Shown here: positions 36,728 through 46,385 of the stretch, piece by piece
Position numbering within the stretch: the stretch's first letter is position 1
Layout of the letters: each line of letters starts with the position of its first letter
Origin: Acinetobacter sp. GSS19
Lineage (GTDB): Bacteria; Pseudomonadota; Gammaproteobacteria; Pseudomonadales; Moraxellaceae
Assembly: GCF_028621895.1 (NCBI RefSeq)
Contig: NZ_CP117520.1
Location: 620,001-684,000, forward strand
Reading direction: 5' to 3'
Length of the DNA: 64,000 nucleotides
Translations under genes and position numbers: made by a program
The notes under the pieces: generated by a model
The model's input: the letters and a program-made list of their open reading frames with translations, nothing else
The model's database searches: none
What the model was told of the DNA's origin: nothing

Positions 36728-37423
36728 ATGAACATGCTTCGTAAAACCCTGTGTGTGATGGCTTTAGGTACAGTGATATTGGCACCTGTAATGACCACGG
36801 CAGTATATGCTGCACCTGTTGCAGCATCGGAGCAGCAAGCAACCGCCAGTTTAGTGCGCCAGTTGAGCGGAATTCGCAGTTTAACCGCGAATTTTGAGCA
36901 AACCACCAAGGCCACCACCAATAAGGCCAAACAGCAAAAAGGCCTGACGGCTCAACACATGAATCAGACCTTTAGAGGAGAGATGAAGGTAGAGCGTCCA
37001 GGTAAGTTTTTCTGGCAAACCACAACCCCAGCCAAACAGACCATTGTGACTTCAGGCAAAACGGTCTGGATTTATGATCCTGATTTAGAACAGGCAGTCC
37101 GTCAGACATTGGATGAACAGGTATCTAATACCCCAGCCTTGTTGTTGTCGGGGAATACCAGCCAGATCATGAAATCATATCGGGTCACTCAACCAAATAA
37201 AGCGAAAACCTATTACACCCTGTATCCGAAAAACCGTGAAGGTGCCTTCCAAAGCTTGACCATCAGTTTTGGCGCCAACAAGGCACCGAGCTTGATGATC
37301 TTGCAAGACTCACTCGGACAAACCACCTATGTTAAATTCAACAATGTACAGGTGAATAGCAAAATTGCGGCCAGTACCTTTAATTTCACACCACCTAAAG
37401 GCACAGATATTATTGATCAATAA
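36728..37423 (+). CDS. lolA: Outer-membrane lipoprotein carrier LolA
   Basis: Periplasmic chaperone that ferries lipoproteins from LolCDE to LolB. The 231-residue precursor starts at ATG 36728 with AGGTGA upstream and has a signal peptide ending near VYAAP. The mature protein shows the LolA pattern: LTANFEQTT, FRGEMKVERPGKFFWQT, GKTVWIYDPDLEQAV and the hydrophobic beta-sheet C-terminal half. An insertion rich in Lys and Thr after the first strand is mildly longer than in E. coli. LolB lies about 19 kb away in this window. Confidence 0.93.
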   Translation: MNMLRKTLCVMALGTVILAPVMTTAVYAAPVAASEQQATASLVRQLSGIRSLTANFEQTTKATTNKAKQQKGLTAQHMNQTFRGEMKVERPGKFFWQTTTPAKQTIVTSGKTVWIYDPDLEQAVRQTLDEQVSNTPALLLSGNTSQIMKSYRVTQPNKAKTYYTLYPKNREGAFQSLTISFGANKAPSLMILQDSLGQTTYVKFNNVQVNSKIAASTFNFTPPKGTDIIDQ

Positions 37424-37438
37424 TCGATTGCAGTTTCT

Positions 37439-37462
37439 AAGCCACCTTCGGGTGGCTTTTTT
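37439..37462 (+). terminator. lolA terminator
   Basis: Stem AAGCCACC / GGTGGCTT with a stable TTCG tetraloop and six T. Confidence 0.95.
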
Positions 37463-37613
37463 ATGCTGAGGCTTAAGCATAGATTGCGCCGGAATATTCA
37501 CCGCTTGGCTATGCTTCGAGAGGTAGATACATTTTTTAGCTAGGCAGAGTCGAGCTGACTTTGTATAGTCCCAGCCAGATTCATACACCCCAACAGTAAG
37601 CAGGATGGAATTG

Positions 37614-38402
37614 ATGACGTACAGACCGCTCGGCAGTGGAATCATAGTTTTATTGATGCTTGGTCTGGCTGCCTGTCAGCCTAAACCGGATGCATCTGCA
37701 CCTTCGGCGAAACAGTCTGCCTCTGCCCAATCTGCACAGCCTGCCAATTCGACTTTGCCGCTGATAGAAGCGCGTGTGGTACCTGTTAAGGTTAGTAAAA
37801 CGGAATCCTGTAATGCACAAGGTTGTACGCAGTATGACTTGCAAACGGTACAAACCAATGTGGCCTGGATTGATCAATATTTCCTGCAACGGATTCAAAA
37901 ATCTCAGCCCAATGCCTTTGATGGTAAGCCTAACCAGAAAGTGAATGTTCAACCTGATCAACCACAGCTCAATCAGAGTTCAATCTATGTGCGTTATTTA
38001 GGGCAAAATCATACCATCGCAAGCTTCGCACTGGAAAATTACACCTACAGTGCTGGGGCAGCCCATGGTTTATATCATCAGGAATTTGTCAATTTTGACC
38101 TGAACAAGAAAAAGCGTCTGCAGTTGACTGACGTGATCAAGCCGGGTGTCGAACATGCTCTGTTGCAGCAGTTGTATGATGCCAATGCCCTGTGGTTGGA
38201 ACAGCATGAAATTGACCGCAGTCGATTGCAACTCAGTGATAACTTTTATTATGGCGTCAATGGCATCATCTTTGTTTATCCATTGTATGAGCTCGCCTCT
38301 TATGCTGAAGGCATGAGTGAACTGACTTTGCCGTATAGTTTGGCACGCCAGTTGATCAAAACCGAGTACTTGCCGGCTTTACCTAAATATCCTCAGCCTT
38401 AA
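37614..38402 (+). CDS. Lipoprotein with DUF3298/RsiV-like domain
   Basis: A 262-residue predicted lipoprotein: signal peptide with lipobox GLAAC (Cys 21), then a Ser/Ala/Gln-rich linker (about 22-50), then a globular domain with a C-x4-C pair and the stretch SAGAAHGLYHQEFVNFDL, typical of DUF3298 (also found in the anti-sigma factor RsiV, where it binds lysozyme). Here there is no membrane anti-sigma part. ATG at 37614 has AGGA at better spacing than the ATG at 37605. Role unknown; possibly peptidoglycan or lysozyme related. Confidence 0.8.
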   Translation: MTYRPLGSGIIVLLMLGLAACQPKPDASAPSAKQSASAQSAQPANSTLPLIEARVVPVKVSKTESCNAQGCTQYDLQTVQTNVAWIDQYFLQRIQKSQPNAFDGKPNQKVNVQPDQPQLNQSSIYVRYLGQNHTIASFALENYTYSAGAAHGLYHQEFVNFDLNKKKRLQLTDVIKPGVEHALLQQLYDANALWLEQHEIDRSRLQLSDNFYYGVNGIIFVYPLYELASYAEGMSELTLPYSLARQLIKTEYLPALPKYPQP

Positions 38403-38511
38403 TCCTGTACCCTTGCTGATGCAGCAAATTCGCCCACCCGCTCAGGTAGGTTACTGTATTTTTTGTCATGAAGCGCTTACACTATAGCCAGTTTTTTATC
38501 TGCATACATGA

Positions 38512-39789
<1,278 letters not shown>

Positions 39790-39846
39790 AATAGTACTGT
39801 CACGGTTTTTGCTTACTCCATCAGATTGATTACTGAGAGGTCTCTT

Positions 39847-41220
39847 GTGGAAATTTTTCCAATCTCCTTAAAGTTGCAGCAGCAACCCTGTCTGATTGTG
39901 GGTGGTGGACATATTGCCTACCGTAAAGCATTACTACTGACCCAGGCGGGAGCCGTGTTGGATGTTCTTTCTCCGGAAATTGACGCGCAGTTGCTGGCTC
40001 TGTTACAGCAAAGCGGTGGCCATTACCATCAAGCAAAATTCCAGCCGGATTTTCCCTGGTCCGATTACCGTTTGGTGATTGCCGCGACCGATGATGCAGA
40101 AGTGAACCGTCAGGTTTTTGATGCCTGTGAAGCCTTAAAAGTCTTAGTTAACAGTGTGGATGATCCACCAAATTGCCGTTTTATGGTGCCCGCGATTATT
40201 GACCGTTCACCTTTGGTAATTTCGATTGCCTCGAATGGCACGTCCCCCGTGCTGTCACGACAGATCCGAACCCAGCTGGAAACCAGCATTCCGCATGGCA
40301 TGGGCAAACTGGCCAAATTTTCTGGTGAGTGGCGCCCGGCTGTGAAAGCTAAAATTGGCAATCCCGATGAACGACGGATTTTCTGGGAAAATCTATATGC
40401 CAGTCCGCTGCGGGAGCAGGTGTTTAATGACAACCTGGCCGAAGCGGAACGCATGATGCAACAGGCGCTGGATGAATGGCAAACGCCGAAAGGTGAAGTT
40501 TATCTGGTAGGCGCAGGCCCAGGTGATCCTGAACTGTTGACTTTAAAAGCCTTGCGTCTAATGCAGCAAGCCGATGTGGTGATTTACGACCGTTTGGTGT
40601 CTGCACCGATTCTGAATCTGTGTCGTCGTGACGCAGAAAAAGTCTATGTCGGCAAAGCACGTTCCAATCATGCGGTACCGCAGGAAGGCATTAATGCGCT
40701 GTTGGTGGAGTATGCTCAACAGGGCAAGCGCGTCTGCCGTTTAAAAGGTGGTGATCCGTTCATCTTTGGTCGTGGCGGTGAGGAAATCCAGGAGCTGTTT
40801 GCTGCAGGTGTTCCTTTTCAGGTGGTGCCAGGTGTGACGGCGGCTTCGGGCTGTTCTGCTTATGCAGGCATTCCACTCACCCATCGTGACTATGCACAAA
40901 GTGTTCGTTTCTTGACTGGTCATTTGAAAGAAGGTTCTCCAGAGCTGCCATGGAGTGAATTGGTGTATGAAAACCAGACCTTAGTGCTGTATATGGGGTT
41001 GGTGGGGCTGGAAAAAATTTGTCGTGAACTGATTGCTCATGGCCAACGTCCAGATATGCCGGTTGCCCTGATTTCCAAAGGCACCACACCAGAGCAAAAA
41101 GTGGTGGTGGGCACTTTGGCGGATATTGCAGACAAAGTCAGTGAACATCATATTCAGGCACCGACCCTGACCATTATTGGCGAAGTGGTGCGTCTGCGCG
41201 ACCAGCTCAAATGGCAATAA
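39847..41220 (+). CDS. cysG: Siroheme synthase, trifunctional
   Basis: Makes siroheme for sulfite and nitrite reductases. The N-terminal half (1-210) is the NAD-dependent precorrin-2 dehydrogenase/ferrochelatase (IVGGGHIAYRK, Rossmann); the C-terminal half is uroporphyrinogen III methyltransferase (YLVGAGPGDPELLTLKA, LKGGDPFIFGRGGEE). A GTG at 39847, preceded by GAGAGG, gives 457 residues, the same length as E. coli CysG; an in-frame TTG at 39826 is less likely. Follows serS. Confidence 0.96.
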   Translation: MEIFPISLKLQQQPCLIVGGGHIAYRKALLLTQAGAVLDVLSPEIDAQLLALLQQSGGHYHQAKFQPDFPWSDYRLVIAATDDAEVNRQVFDACEALKVLVNSVDDPPNCRFMVPAIIDRSPLVISIASNGTSPVLSRQIRTQLETSIPHGMGKLAKFSGEWRPAVKAKIGNPDERRIFWENLYASPLREQVFNDNLAEAERMMQQALDEWQTPKGEVYLVGAGPGDPELLTLKALRLMQQADVVIYDRLVSAPILNLCRRDAEKVYVGKARSNHAVPQEGINALLVEYAQQGKRVCRLKGGDPFIFGRGGEEIQELFAAGVPFQVVPGVTAASGCSAYAGIPLTHRDYAQSVRFLTGHLKEGSPELPWSELVYENQTLVLYMGLVGLEKICRELIAHGQRPDMPVALISKGTTPEQKVVVGTLADIADKVSEHHIQAPTLTIIGEVVRLRDQLKWQ

Positions 41221-41259
41221 TGCTGTATCCGCTGCCTTGATATAAAGTAGAGAACTGAT

Positions 41260-41730
41260 GTGATCCATGTTGTTTTGTTTGAACCTGAAATTCCTGCCAA
41301 TACCGGGAATATCATCCGTTTATGTGCCAATACCGGTGCACAGCTGCATCTGATTAAGCCGCTGGGCTTTGAGCTGGATGACAAAAAGCTGAAACGTGCT
41401 GGGCTCGACTACCATGAGTGGGCACGGATGCGGATTTGGGAGAATATCGAATCCTGTTTGGCAGAACTGAAATCACAGGGCGTCGAACACGTATTTCCGC
41501 TGACCACAAAAGGGACAGCAACACCGCATACCATTGATTTAAATCGTCCAGTAGCTTTGTTGATGGGGCCAGAAACCCGGGGTCTACCTGAAGCGGTGCG
41601 TTTGATGTTTCCACAAGAACAATGGATCCGTTTACCCATGGCTGAAAACTCGCGTAGCCTGAATTTATCCAATGCCACTGCCGTGATCGTGTATGAAGCT
41701 TGGCGCCAGCAAGGATTTAAGCCACTCTGA
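41260..41730 (+). CDS. trmL: tRNA (cytidine/uridine-34-2'-O)-methyltransferase TrmL
   Basis: SPOUT-fold methyltransferase modifying the wobble base of tRNA-Leu isoacceptors. The 156-residue protein starts [20 protein letters not shown], a hallmark of the family, and carries the knot region with [11 protein letters not shown] and [15 protein letters not shown] that binds S-adenosylmethionine. GTG start at 41260. Ends before a bidirectional terminator shared with the opposite permease gene. Confidence 0.95.
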   Translation: MIHVVLFEPEIPANTGNIIRLCANTGAQLHLIKPLGFELDDKKLKRAGLDYHEWARMRIWENIESCLAELKSQGVEHVFPLTTKGTATPHTIDLNRPVALLMGPETRGLPEAVRLMFPQEQWIRLPMAENSRSLNLSNATAVIVYEAWRQQGFKPL

Positions 41731-41772
41731 GTGTTATCTTGAGCAGATACGTTGAGCTGAAACAGACAAATA

Positions 41773-41798
41773 AAAAAGGCGCTTTAAGCGCCTTTTTC
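41773..41798. terminator. Bidirectional terminator between trmL and the APC permease
   Basis: Stem AAGGCGCTT / AAGCGCCTT with single-base loop core, flanked by A-run and T-run; lies between convergent genes. Confidence 0.92.
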
Positions 41799-41814
41799 TA
41801 TGAGTGGAGGAAGC

Positions 41815-43221
41815 TTATTCATGCTCATTGTACTGCGGTGCTGAGTATTTAAAGCCTTTGGTTTTATAACCCAAATAGCACACACCAATCACTGCCCAGA
41901 TTAGTCCCCATTTTAAGGAGGTTTCTTCGATTTCCAGCCAGAGCGCGAAGATACTGATAAAACCACAGATTGGAATGATCACGTAATTTAAAAGATCTTT
42001 AAAAGATTTAGTGCGACCATCACGCAAGGCATAGCGTGAAATCACCGATAAATTAACAAAGCTAAATGCGGTGAGGGCACCAAAGCTGATCAGTGAAATG
42101 ACCAGATCTAGATCCATAAAGCCTGCACACAATGCCACTGCACCCACAATTAAAATATTGTAGGAAGGAGTAAAGGTTTTTGGATCAATATGACCAAAAA
42201 TCTTCTTGTCGATGATGCCATCACGTCCCATCACATACATTAAACGTGAGACCCCCGCATGCGCTGAAATCCCGGAAGCCATCACAGTTACAATAGCAAA
42301 GCTCAGCACGATGGACTGAAATAAGGATCCGCCCACCAAAAGCAGGATTTCCGGTTGGGTCGCTGCAATGTCGGTAAAATAGCTGGTAGGATCTTTCGGG
42401 AAATACAGCTGAATGAAATAGGTACTGCTGACGAAAATCACCCCGGCAATTAACGCCGTCATAAAAATGGCTTTTGGCAGGGTTTTTTCCGTATCTTTGG
42501 TTTCTTCTGCAAGTGAACTGAGAGAATCAAAACCCGTAAAGGAGAAACACAGCAGGGTTGCACCTGTAATCAGTGCCCCAACCGAAGTCATTTCATTCCA
42601 AAAGGGTGCCAAGCTCCACAGTTGATAAGCATTCGCTTGATCTGCGATCTTGCCATCGGCATTGAGTCCCATACTGAGTTTTTGATAGACCAAAAAGGTA
42701 AATACGCCAATCACAATGATCTGGAACAGCACAATCAGGCTATTAAAGTTGGCAACAAAACGTGCCCCACGCAGGTTCACCCAAGTCATAATCCCTGTCA
42801 GGCCAAACACCCAAATCCAATGATTGATGGCCGGGAATAATGCTTCGAGATAGATCACCGCTAGAATAATATTCACCATCGGCGACAGTAAATAGTCGAG
42901 CCATGAGGACCAACCCACCATAAATCCGACATTCGGATGAATGGATTTCTGTGCATAGGTATAGGCCGAACCTGAAGAGGGATAACGTTTGATCATATGA
43001 CCATAACTGATCGAAGTCAGCAAAATCGCTACCAGAGCAAACAGGTAAGAGGTTGGAACATGAAAATGACTTTCTTCCGATACCAGTCCGAAGGTATCAA
43101 ATAAAGTCATCGGTTGAATATAAGCCAAACCAATAATGATAATGTGCCAGAGCACCAGCGTTTTCTGCAGTTTCGCTGCCGATTGAGTCCCAGAAGCATG
43201 TGTCAACGGCGTTATCCTCAT
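41815..43221 (-). CDS. APC-family amine/amino acid permease (PuuP-like)
   Basis: Inner-membrane importer of 468 residues with about 12 hydrophobic segments. The N terminus (VLWHIIIIGLAYIQPMTLFDTFG) and SSGSAYTYAQKSIHPNVGFMVGW match the putrescine importer PuuP subgroup of the APC superfamily. Putrescine or another amine is therefore the likely substrate, but no puu catabolic genes are nearby. Monocistronic. Confidence 0.82.
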   Translation of the reverse strand: MRITPLTHASGTQSAAKLQKTLVLWHIIIIGLAYIQPMTLFDTFGLVSEESHFHVPTSYLFALVAILLTSISYGHMIKRYPSSGSAYTYAQKSIHPNVGFMVGWSSWLDYLLSPMVNIILAVIYLEALFPAINHWIWVFGLTGIMTWVNLRGARFVANFNSLIVLFQIIVIGVFTFLVYQKLSMGLNADGKIADQANAYQLWSLAPFWNEMTSVGALITGATLLCFSFTGFDSLSSLAEETKDTEKTLPKAIFMTALIAGVIFVSSTYFIQLYFPKDPTSYFTDIAATQPEILLLVGGSLFQSIVLSFAIVTVMASGISAHAGVSRLMYVMGRDGIIDKKIFGHIDPKTFTPSYNILIVGAVALCAGFMDLDLVISLISFGALTAFSFVNLSVISRYALRDGRTKSFKDLLNYVIIPICGFISIFALWLEIEETSLKWGLIWAVIGVCYLGYKTKGFKYSAPQYNEHE

Positions 43222-43416
43222 AATCGTTGATCAAGGATCAGCTGTAATGTTTAAGGACCGTTTGAGACGAACGATCCCCCCGATGAAATAAGTGGAAAGT
43301 GCGCCAATCTATCCTAAATTGGGGGCGTTTGCCAGTCACTTTGCTGCACTTTTTTAGCAAATTTTTTGCCAGATCGGGTAGAAAAAAGATGAATAAATAG
43401 TCTAAGAAACAACAAG

Positions 43417-43447
43417 CAAAAAGCCCATGTTACGAGGCAACATGGGC
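43417..43447 (-). terminator. Terminator of the Fe-ADH operon
   Basis: Nine-base-pair perfect stem GCCCATGTT / AACATGGGC with a seven-base loop, followed on the minus strand by a run of T. Confidence 0.9.
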
Positions 43448-43469
43448 GAGTTGAAAAGCGGGTGGGGTT

Positions 43470-44654
43470 TTACCAGGCCTGTTCTAAGATTTCACGTAAA
43501 TCCTGCAGCGTGGCTTCTTTAGGATTGTAAATAATCGAGCCGTCATTCAGCGCTTTTTCTGCGATTTCCTCTAGTTGTTCCCGCTGCACTTTACCGGTTT
43601 CACTCAAGCTGCGTGGCAGTTTGGTCATGGCATACAGGCGGTCACGGATAGTCAGAATCGTATTGATCGTTTTATCTGCACGCTGGTTGGCTGGCGTCTG
43701 GGCATAAATATCGGGGCCTGCCAAAGGCATTAAGAGTTCGGCAATTTTCTGTTCATTGACACTCTTGTTGTAGTTCAATACGTAAGGCAGGAACAGGTTC
43801 ATGCACACGCCATGCGGCAGATGGGCGACGGCACCCAAGGCATGACCTAAAGAATGAACCAGTCCGACCATGGAGTTGGAAAAAGCAATTCCTGCCATGG
43901 TTGAGGCTTGTGCCAATTCGAGGCGACCCTGTACATGGTCGGGCTGATCCAGCACATTAAACAAATTTTCACTAATTTTCTTGATTGCGGCTGTCGCGTA
44001 GGCATCACTGAGCGGATTTGCTGCCAGACCTGTATAGGCCTCGACGGCATGGGTTAGCGCATCCATGGCGGTCATCGCGGTTAAATGCGGTGGTAGGGTT
44101 TTGGTCATGCGTGGATCAAGAATCGCGGCATGTGGCATCAGATAATAGGAAGCAAAGGCCATTTTGACATTTTTTTCTGGATCCGAAACTACAGCCACCA
44201 TGGTAACTTCTGATCCTGTACCGGACGTTGTCGGAATCACAAAGAATGGTTTTAATGGTTTTGGTAGGTTATGTGCACCTGAATACTGCAGCAGGTCATC
44301 ACCTCCTTCGCTCACTAAAATATTGGTGGCTTTTGAGGTATCAATCACTGAACCTCCGCCTACGGCAATGATGGCATCACAGTCATGCTGGCGATAGCTG
44401 GCAGCAGCCTTGCGGACCACTTCTAGGCTAGAATCAGGTGGCACATCATCGAAAATGGTCGCAACGACCGCCTCCGTGCTACTAAAGGCATTTTCAATTG
44501 GTTCAAGTAAGCCATTGTTACGGACTCCTTTATCCGTAATGATCATGACGCGTTTGGCACCTAAGGTGGCCAGTTCAAACGGAATGTGTTCTAAAGCTGC
44601 ATGACCGGCAATCACTTTTACAGGACAGAAAAATTCGTAATAAGGTTTAGCCAT
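43470..44654 (-). CDS. Iron-containing alcohol dehydrogenase
   Basis: NAD(P)-dependent group III alcohol dehydrogenase, 394 residues. The cofactor region has GGGSVIDTSKA and PTTSGTGSE; the metal site has HAVEAYTG and the histidines of SMVGLVHSLGHALGAVAHLPHG, characteristic of the family (FucO, AdhB, YqhD relatives). Substrate unknown. It lies three bases after an SCP2-like gene, so the two are expressed together. Confidence 0.9.
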   Translation of the reverse strand: MAKPYYEFFCPVKVIAGHAALEHIPFELATLGAKRVMIITDKGVRNNGLLEPIENAFSSTEAVVATIFDDVPPDSSLEVVRKAAASYRQHDCDAIIAVGGGSVIDTSKATNILVSEGGDDLLQYSGAHNLPKPLKPFFVIPTTSGTGSEVTMVAVVSDPEKNVKMAFASYYLMPHAAILDPRMTKTLPPHLTAMTAMDALTHAVEAYTGLAANPLSDAYATAAIKKISENLFNVLDQPDHVQGRLELAQASTMAGIAFSNSMVGLVHSLGHALGAVAHLPHGVCMNLFLPYVLNYNKSVNEQKIAELLMPLAGPDIYAQTPANQRADKTINTILTIRDRLYAMTKLPRSLSETGKVQREQLEEIAEKALNDGSIIYNPKEATLQDLREILEQAW

Positions 44655-44657
44655 GCT

Positions 44658-45191
44658 TTATGCACTCCGTTTGAGGTAAGACTGTGCCACTTTGAGATAA
44701 ATATTGGCGGCTTCAGACAATTTTTCTTTTAGACCGAGTTGATCAGGATATTGTTTAATGGCAAGTGAGGCCAGTGTCTTCGGTAAGATCAGTGCTTCAA
44801 GTTTATTGAGACAGCGTACTAGTCGAATCGCATGCGCAACATCACCATCTGCAATCATACGGTCATTGGCAAAGGCCTGTGCGGTGCTTTCCTGAAAAGA
44901 GAAAACCAGAAATGCATGTTGCAGATGTTTAAAGGTAATGGTGAGATCAGGTTTGACTTCCATTTGGCTGACCAACTCCAGCTGCTGTTCGTCATTGACG
45001 CGTGCGATAAAAGCCGGACCATGTGGAAAAACTGTCATGGAAAGGGTGAAATTGAGTGGGAATTTCGCTACTTCCTGCTGAATTTCTGGATCGACCTGAC
45101 TGGCCATGACCAGACTTCGGCCAATCACATCCATCATCAATTTGACATACGCTTGCTGCAGAGTAGGCTTTACAGATTTGGTTGAAAGCAC
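44658..45191 (-). CDS. SCP2-like lipid-binding domain protein
   Basis: A 177-residue soluble protein. The middle (about 55-120) resembles the SCP2 sterol-binding fold: strand-rich part with KPDLTITFKHLQ, then a helix and DGDVAHAIRLVRCLNKLE. Proteins with this domain include UbiJ and UbiT in quinone biosynthesis. GTG at 45191 with AAGGA seven bases upstream is preferred to an earlier TTG. It directly precedes the Fe-ADH gene (three bases), suggesting a hydrophobic substrate or shared regulation. Function not recognised with certainty. Confidence 0.65.
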   Translation of the reverse strand: MLSTKSVKPTLQQAYVKLMMDVIGRSLVMASQVDPEIQQEVAKFPLNFTLSMTVFPHGPAFIARVNDEQQLELVSQMEVKPDLTITFKHLQHAFLVFSFQESTAQAFANDRMIADGDVAHAIRLVRCLNKLEALILPKTLASLAIKQYPDQLGLKEKLSEAANIYLKVAQSYLKRSA

Positions 45192-45270
45192 GCGTGAATC
45201 CTTTTTCAAAAATTATTTTTCTATATGCGGGCAAGTCTCTAATCGTATCGATCAGATCTGACTAGGCATT

Positions 45271-45936
45271 TTATGTGTGTACAACATCAACCTGATTAAA
45301 GTACTCACTACGCTGGAAATATTCAACAATATCTTGGCACAGCTGTGTAAAGTCCGGGTAATCCTGAACCAGATCCTGAATCCGTACCATTTCGAGGCCG
45401 GCATAGCCACACGGATTAATGGTTTGAAAACCGTCAAGAGCACAGTCAATATTGAGCGCAAAGCCATGGTAACTGCGACCACGACGGATCTTAAAGCCGA
45501 GTGAACCGATTTTACGCTCATTGACATAGACACCGGGTGCATCGGCTTTGGCATAGGCCTCGATTCCATATTTTTTCAGCAAATCGATCATCAGTGTTTC
45601 AGCAAAACTGACCAGCGTCCGTACATGCCATTTCAGGCGGTTTAAATCAAACAAGAAATAGGCAACGAGCTGGCCGGGACCATGCCAGGTCACTTGCCCC
45701 CCCCGGTCACTTTGCACAATGGGTAAATCACTGGTGTACAGAATATGTTCCGGTTTCCCCGCTTGGCCTTGGGTCAGTACTGCATGATGCTGTAACAGCC
45801 AGATCTCATCAGGCGTTGATTCATCACGTGTATTGGTTAAGCCTTTCATGGCTTCAAACATGGTGCTGTAATCCTGCAAATCATGAAAACAGCGCACAAT
45901 CAGGTTGGGTTGCGGCACAAGCTTTGGATCATTCAT
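45271..45936 (-). CDS. lipB: Octanoyl-[ACP]:protein octanoyltransferase
   Basis: Transfers octanoate from ACP to lipoyl domains, first step of lipoate synthesis. The 221-residue protein has the family block DRGGQVTWHGPGQLVAY, the catalytic lysine in GSLGFKIRRG and the catalytic cysteine in INPCGYAG. ATG at 45936 is preferred; an upstream TTG is possible. A run of eight G codes for the GG of DRGGQ. ybeD lies upstream, as in many gammaproteobacteria, but a terminator separates them here. lipA is not in the window. Confidence 0.95.
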   Translation of the reverse strand: MNDPKLVPQPNLIVRCFHDLQDYSTMFEAMKGLTNTRDESTPDEIWLLQHHAVLTQGQAGKPEHILYTSDLPIVQSDRGGQVTWHGPGQLVAYFLFDLNRLKWHVRTLVSFAETLMIDLLKKYGIEAYAKADAPGVYVNERKIGSLGFKIRRGRSYHGFALNIDCALDGFQTINPCGYAGLEMVRIQDLVQDYPDFTQLCQDIVEYFQRSEYFNQVDVVHT

Positions 45937-45963
45937 GAAAAAATCAGACCTGGTCAAAACGGA

Positions 45964-45990
45964 AAAACCAGATGGGACACATCTGGTTTT
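45964..45990 (-). terminator. Terminator between ybeD and lipB
   Basis: Eleven-base-pair perfect stem AAAACCAGATG / CATCTGGTTTT, loop GGACA on the plus strand, nine bases after the ybeD stop and only 27 bases before the lipB start, with a T-run on the minus strand. It may act as an attenuator of lipB. Confidence 0.82.
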
Positions 45991-45999
45991 GAGAAAATA

Positions 46000-46287
46000 T
46001 TAAAGCGCAGTTCGAATATGTGGGCAAGCGGCCAGATCGGCGTAGAGCGCATGCACCTGTTCCAGTTCTTCAAAACGCAACTGAGCCGTCAAGGAATGAT
46101 ACTTCCCGGTGCGAGAGGCTTGTATTTGTAGGGTTGTGTGATCAAAATCCGGAAAATGCTTGATCAGGATTTCAACAACAGCGACACGTAATTCATCACC
46201 CGCATTACCAATGAGTTTGATGGGATAGTCCATCGGAAATACCCAAAGGTCTTCACGAAGTTCACGAGAGGGAGTACGGTCAATCAT
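46000..46287 (-). CDS. ybeD: UPF0250/DUF493 protein YbeD
   Basis: A 95-residue protein of the YbeD/DUF493 family, with an ACT-like alpha/beta fold. The family stretches DLWVFPMDYPIKLIGNAG and SRTGKYHSLTAQL are clear. Biochemical role unknown, though in gammaproteobacteria it usually sits beside lipB, as here. The rpoD terminator lies just upstream, so it has its own promoter. Confidence 0.93.
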   Translation of the reverse strand: MIDRTPSRELREDLWVFPMDYPIKLIGNAGDELRVAVVEILIKHFPDFDHTTLQIQASRTGKYHSLTAQLRFEELEQVHALYADLAACPHIRTAL

Positions 46288-46305
46288 AGGTCACCTAGTG
46301 CAGTT

Positions 46306-46330
46306 AAAACGCCTGCAGGAGCAGGCGTTT
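46306..46330 (-). terminator. rpoD terminator
   Basis: Perfect stem AAACGCCTGC / GCAGGCGTTT with loop AGGA, followed on the minus strand by a short T-run, 56 bases after the rpoD stop. Confidence 0.85.
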
Positions 46331-46385
46331 AAGAAAACTTTTAATAAGATGGGGATGAGCCATCAAAGTTCAAGGGGTTCAGAGA

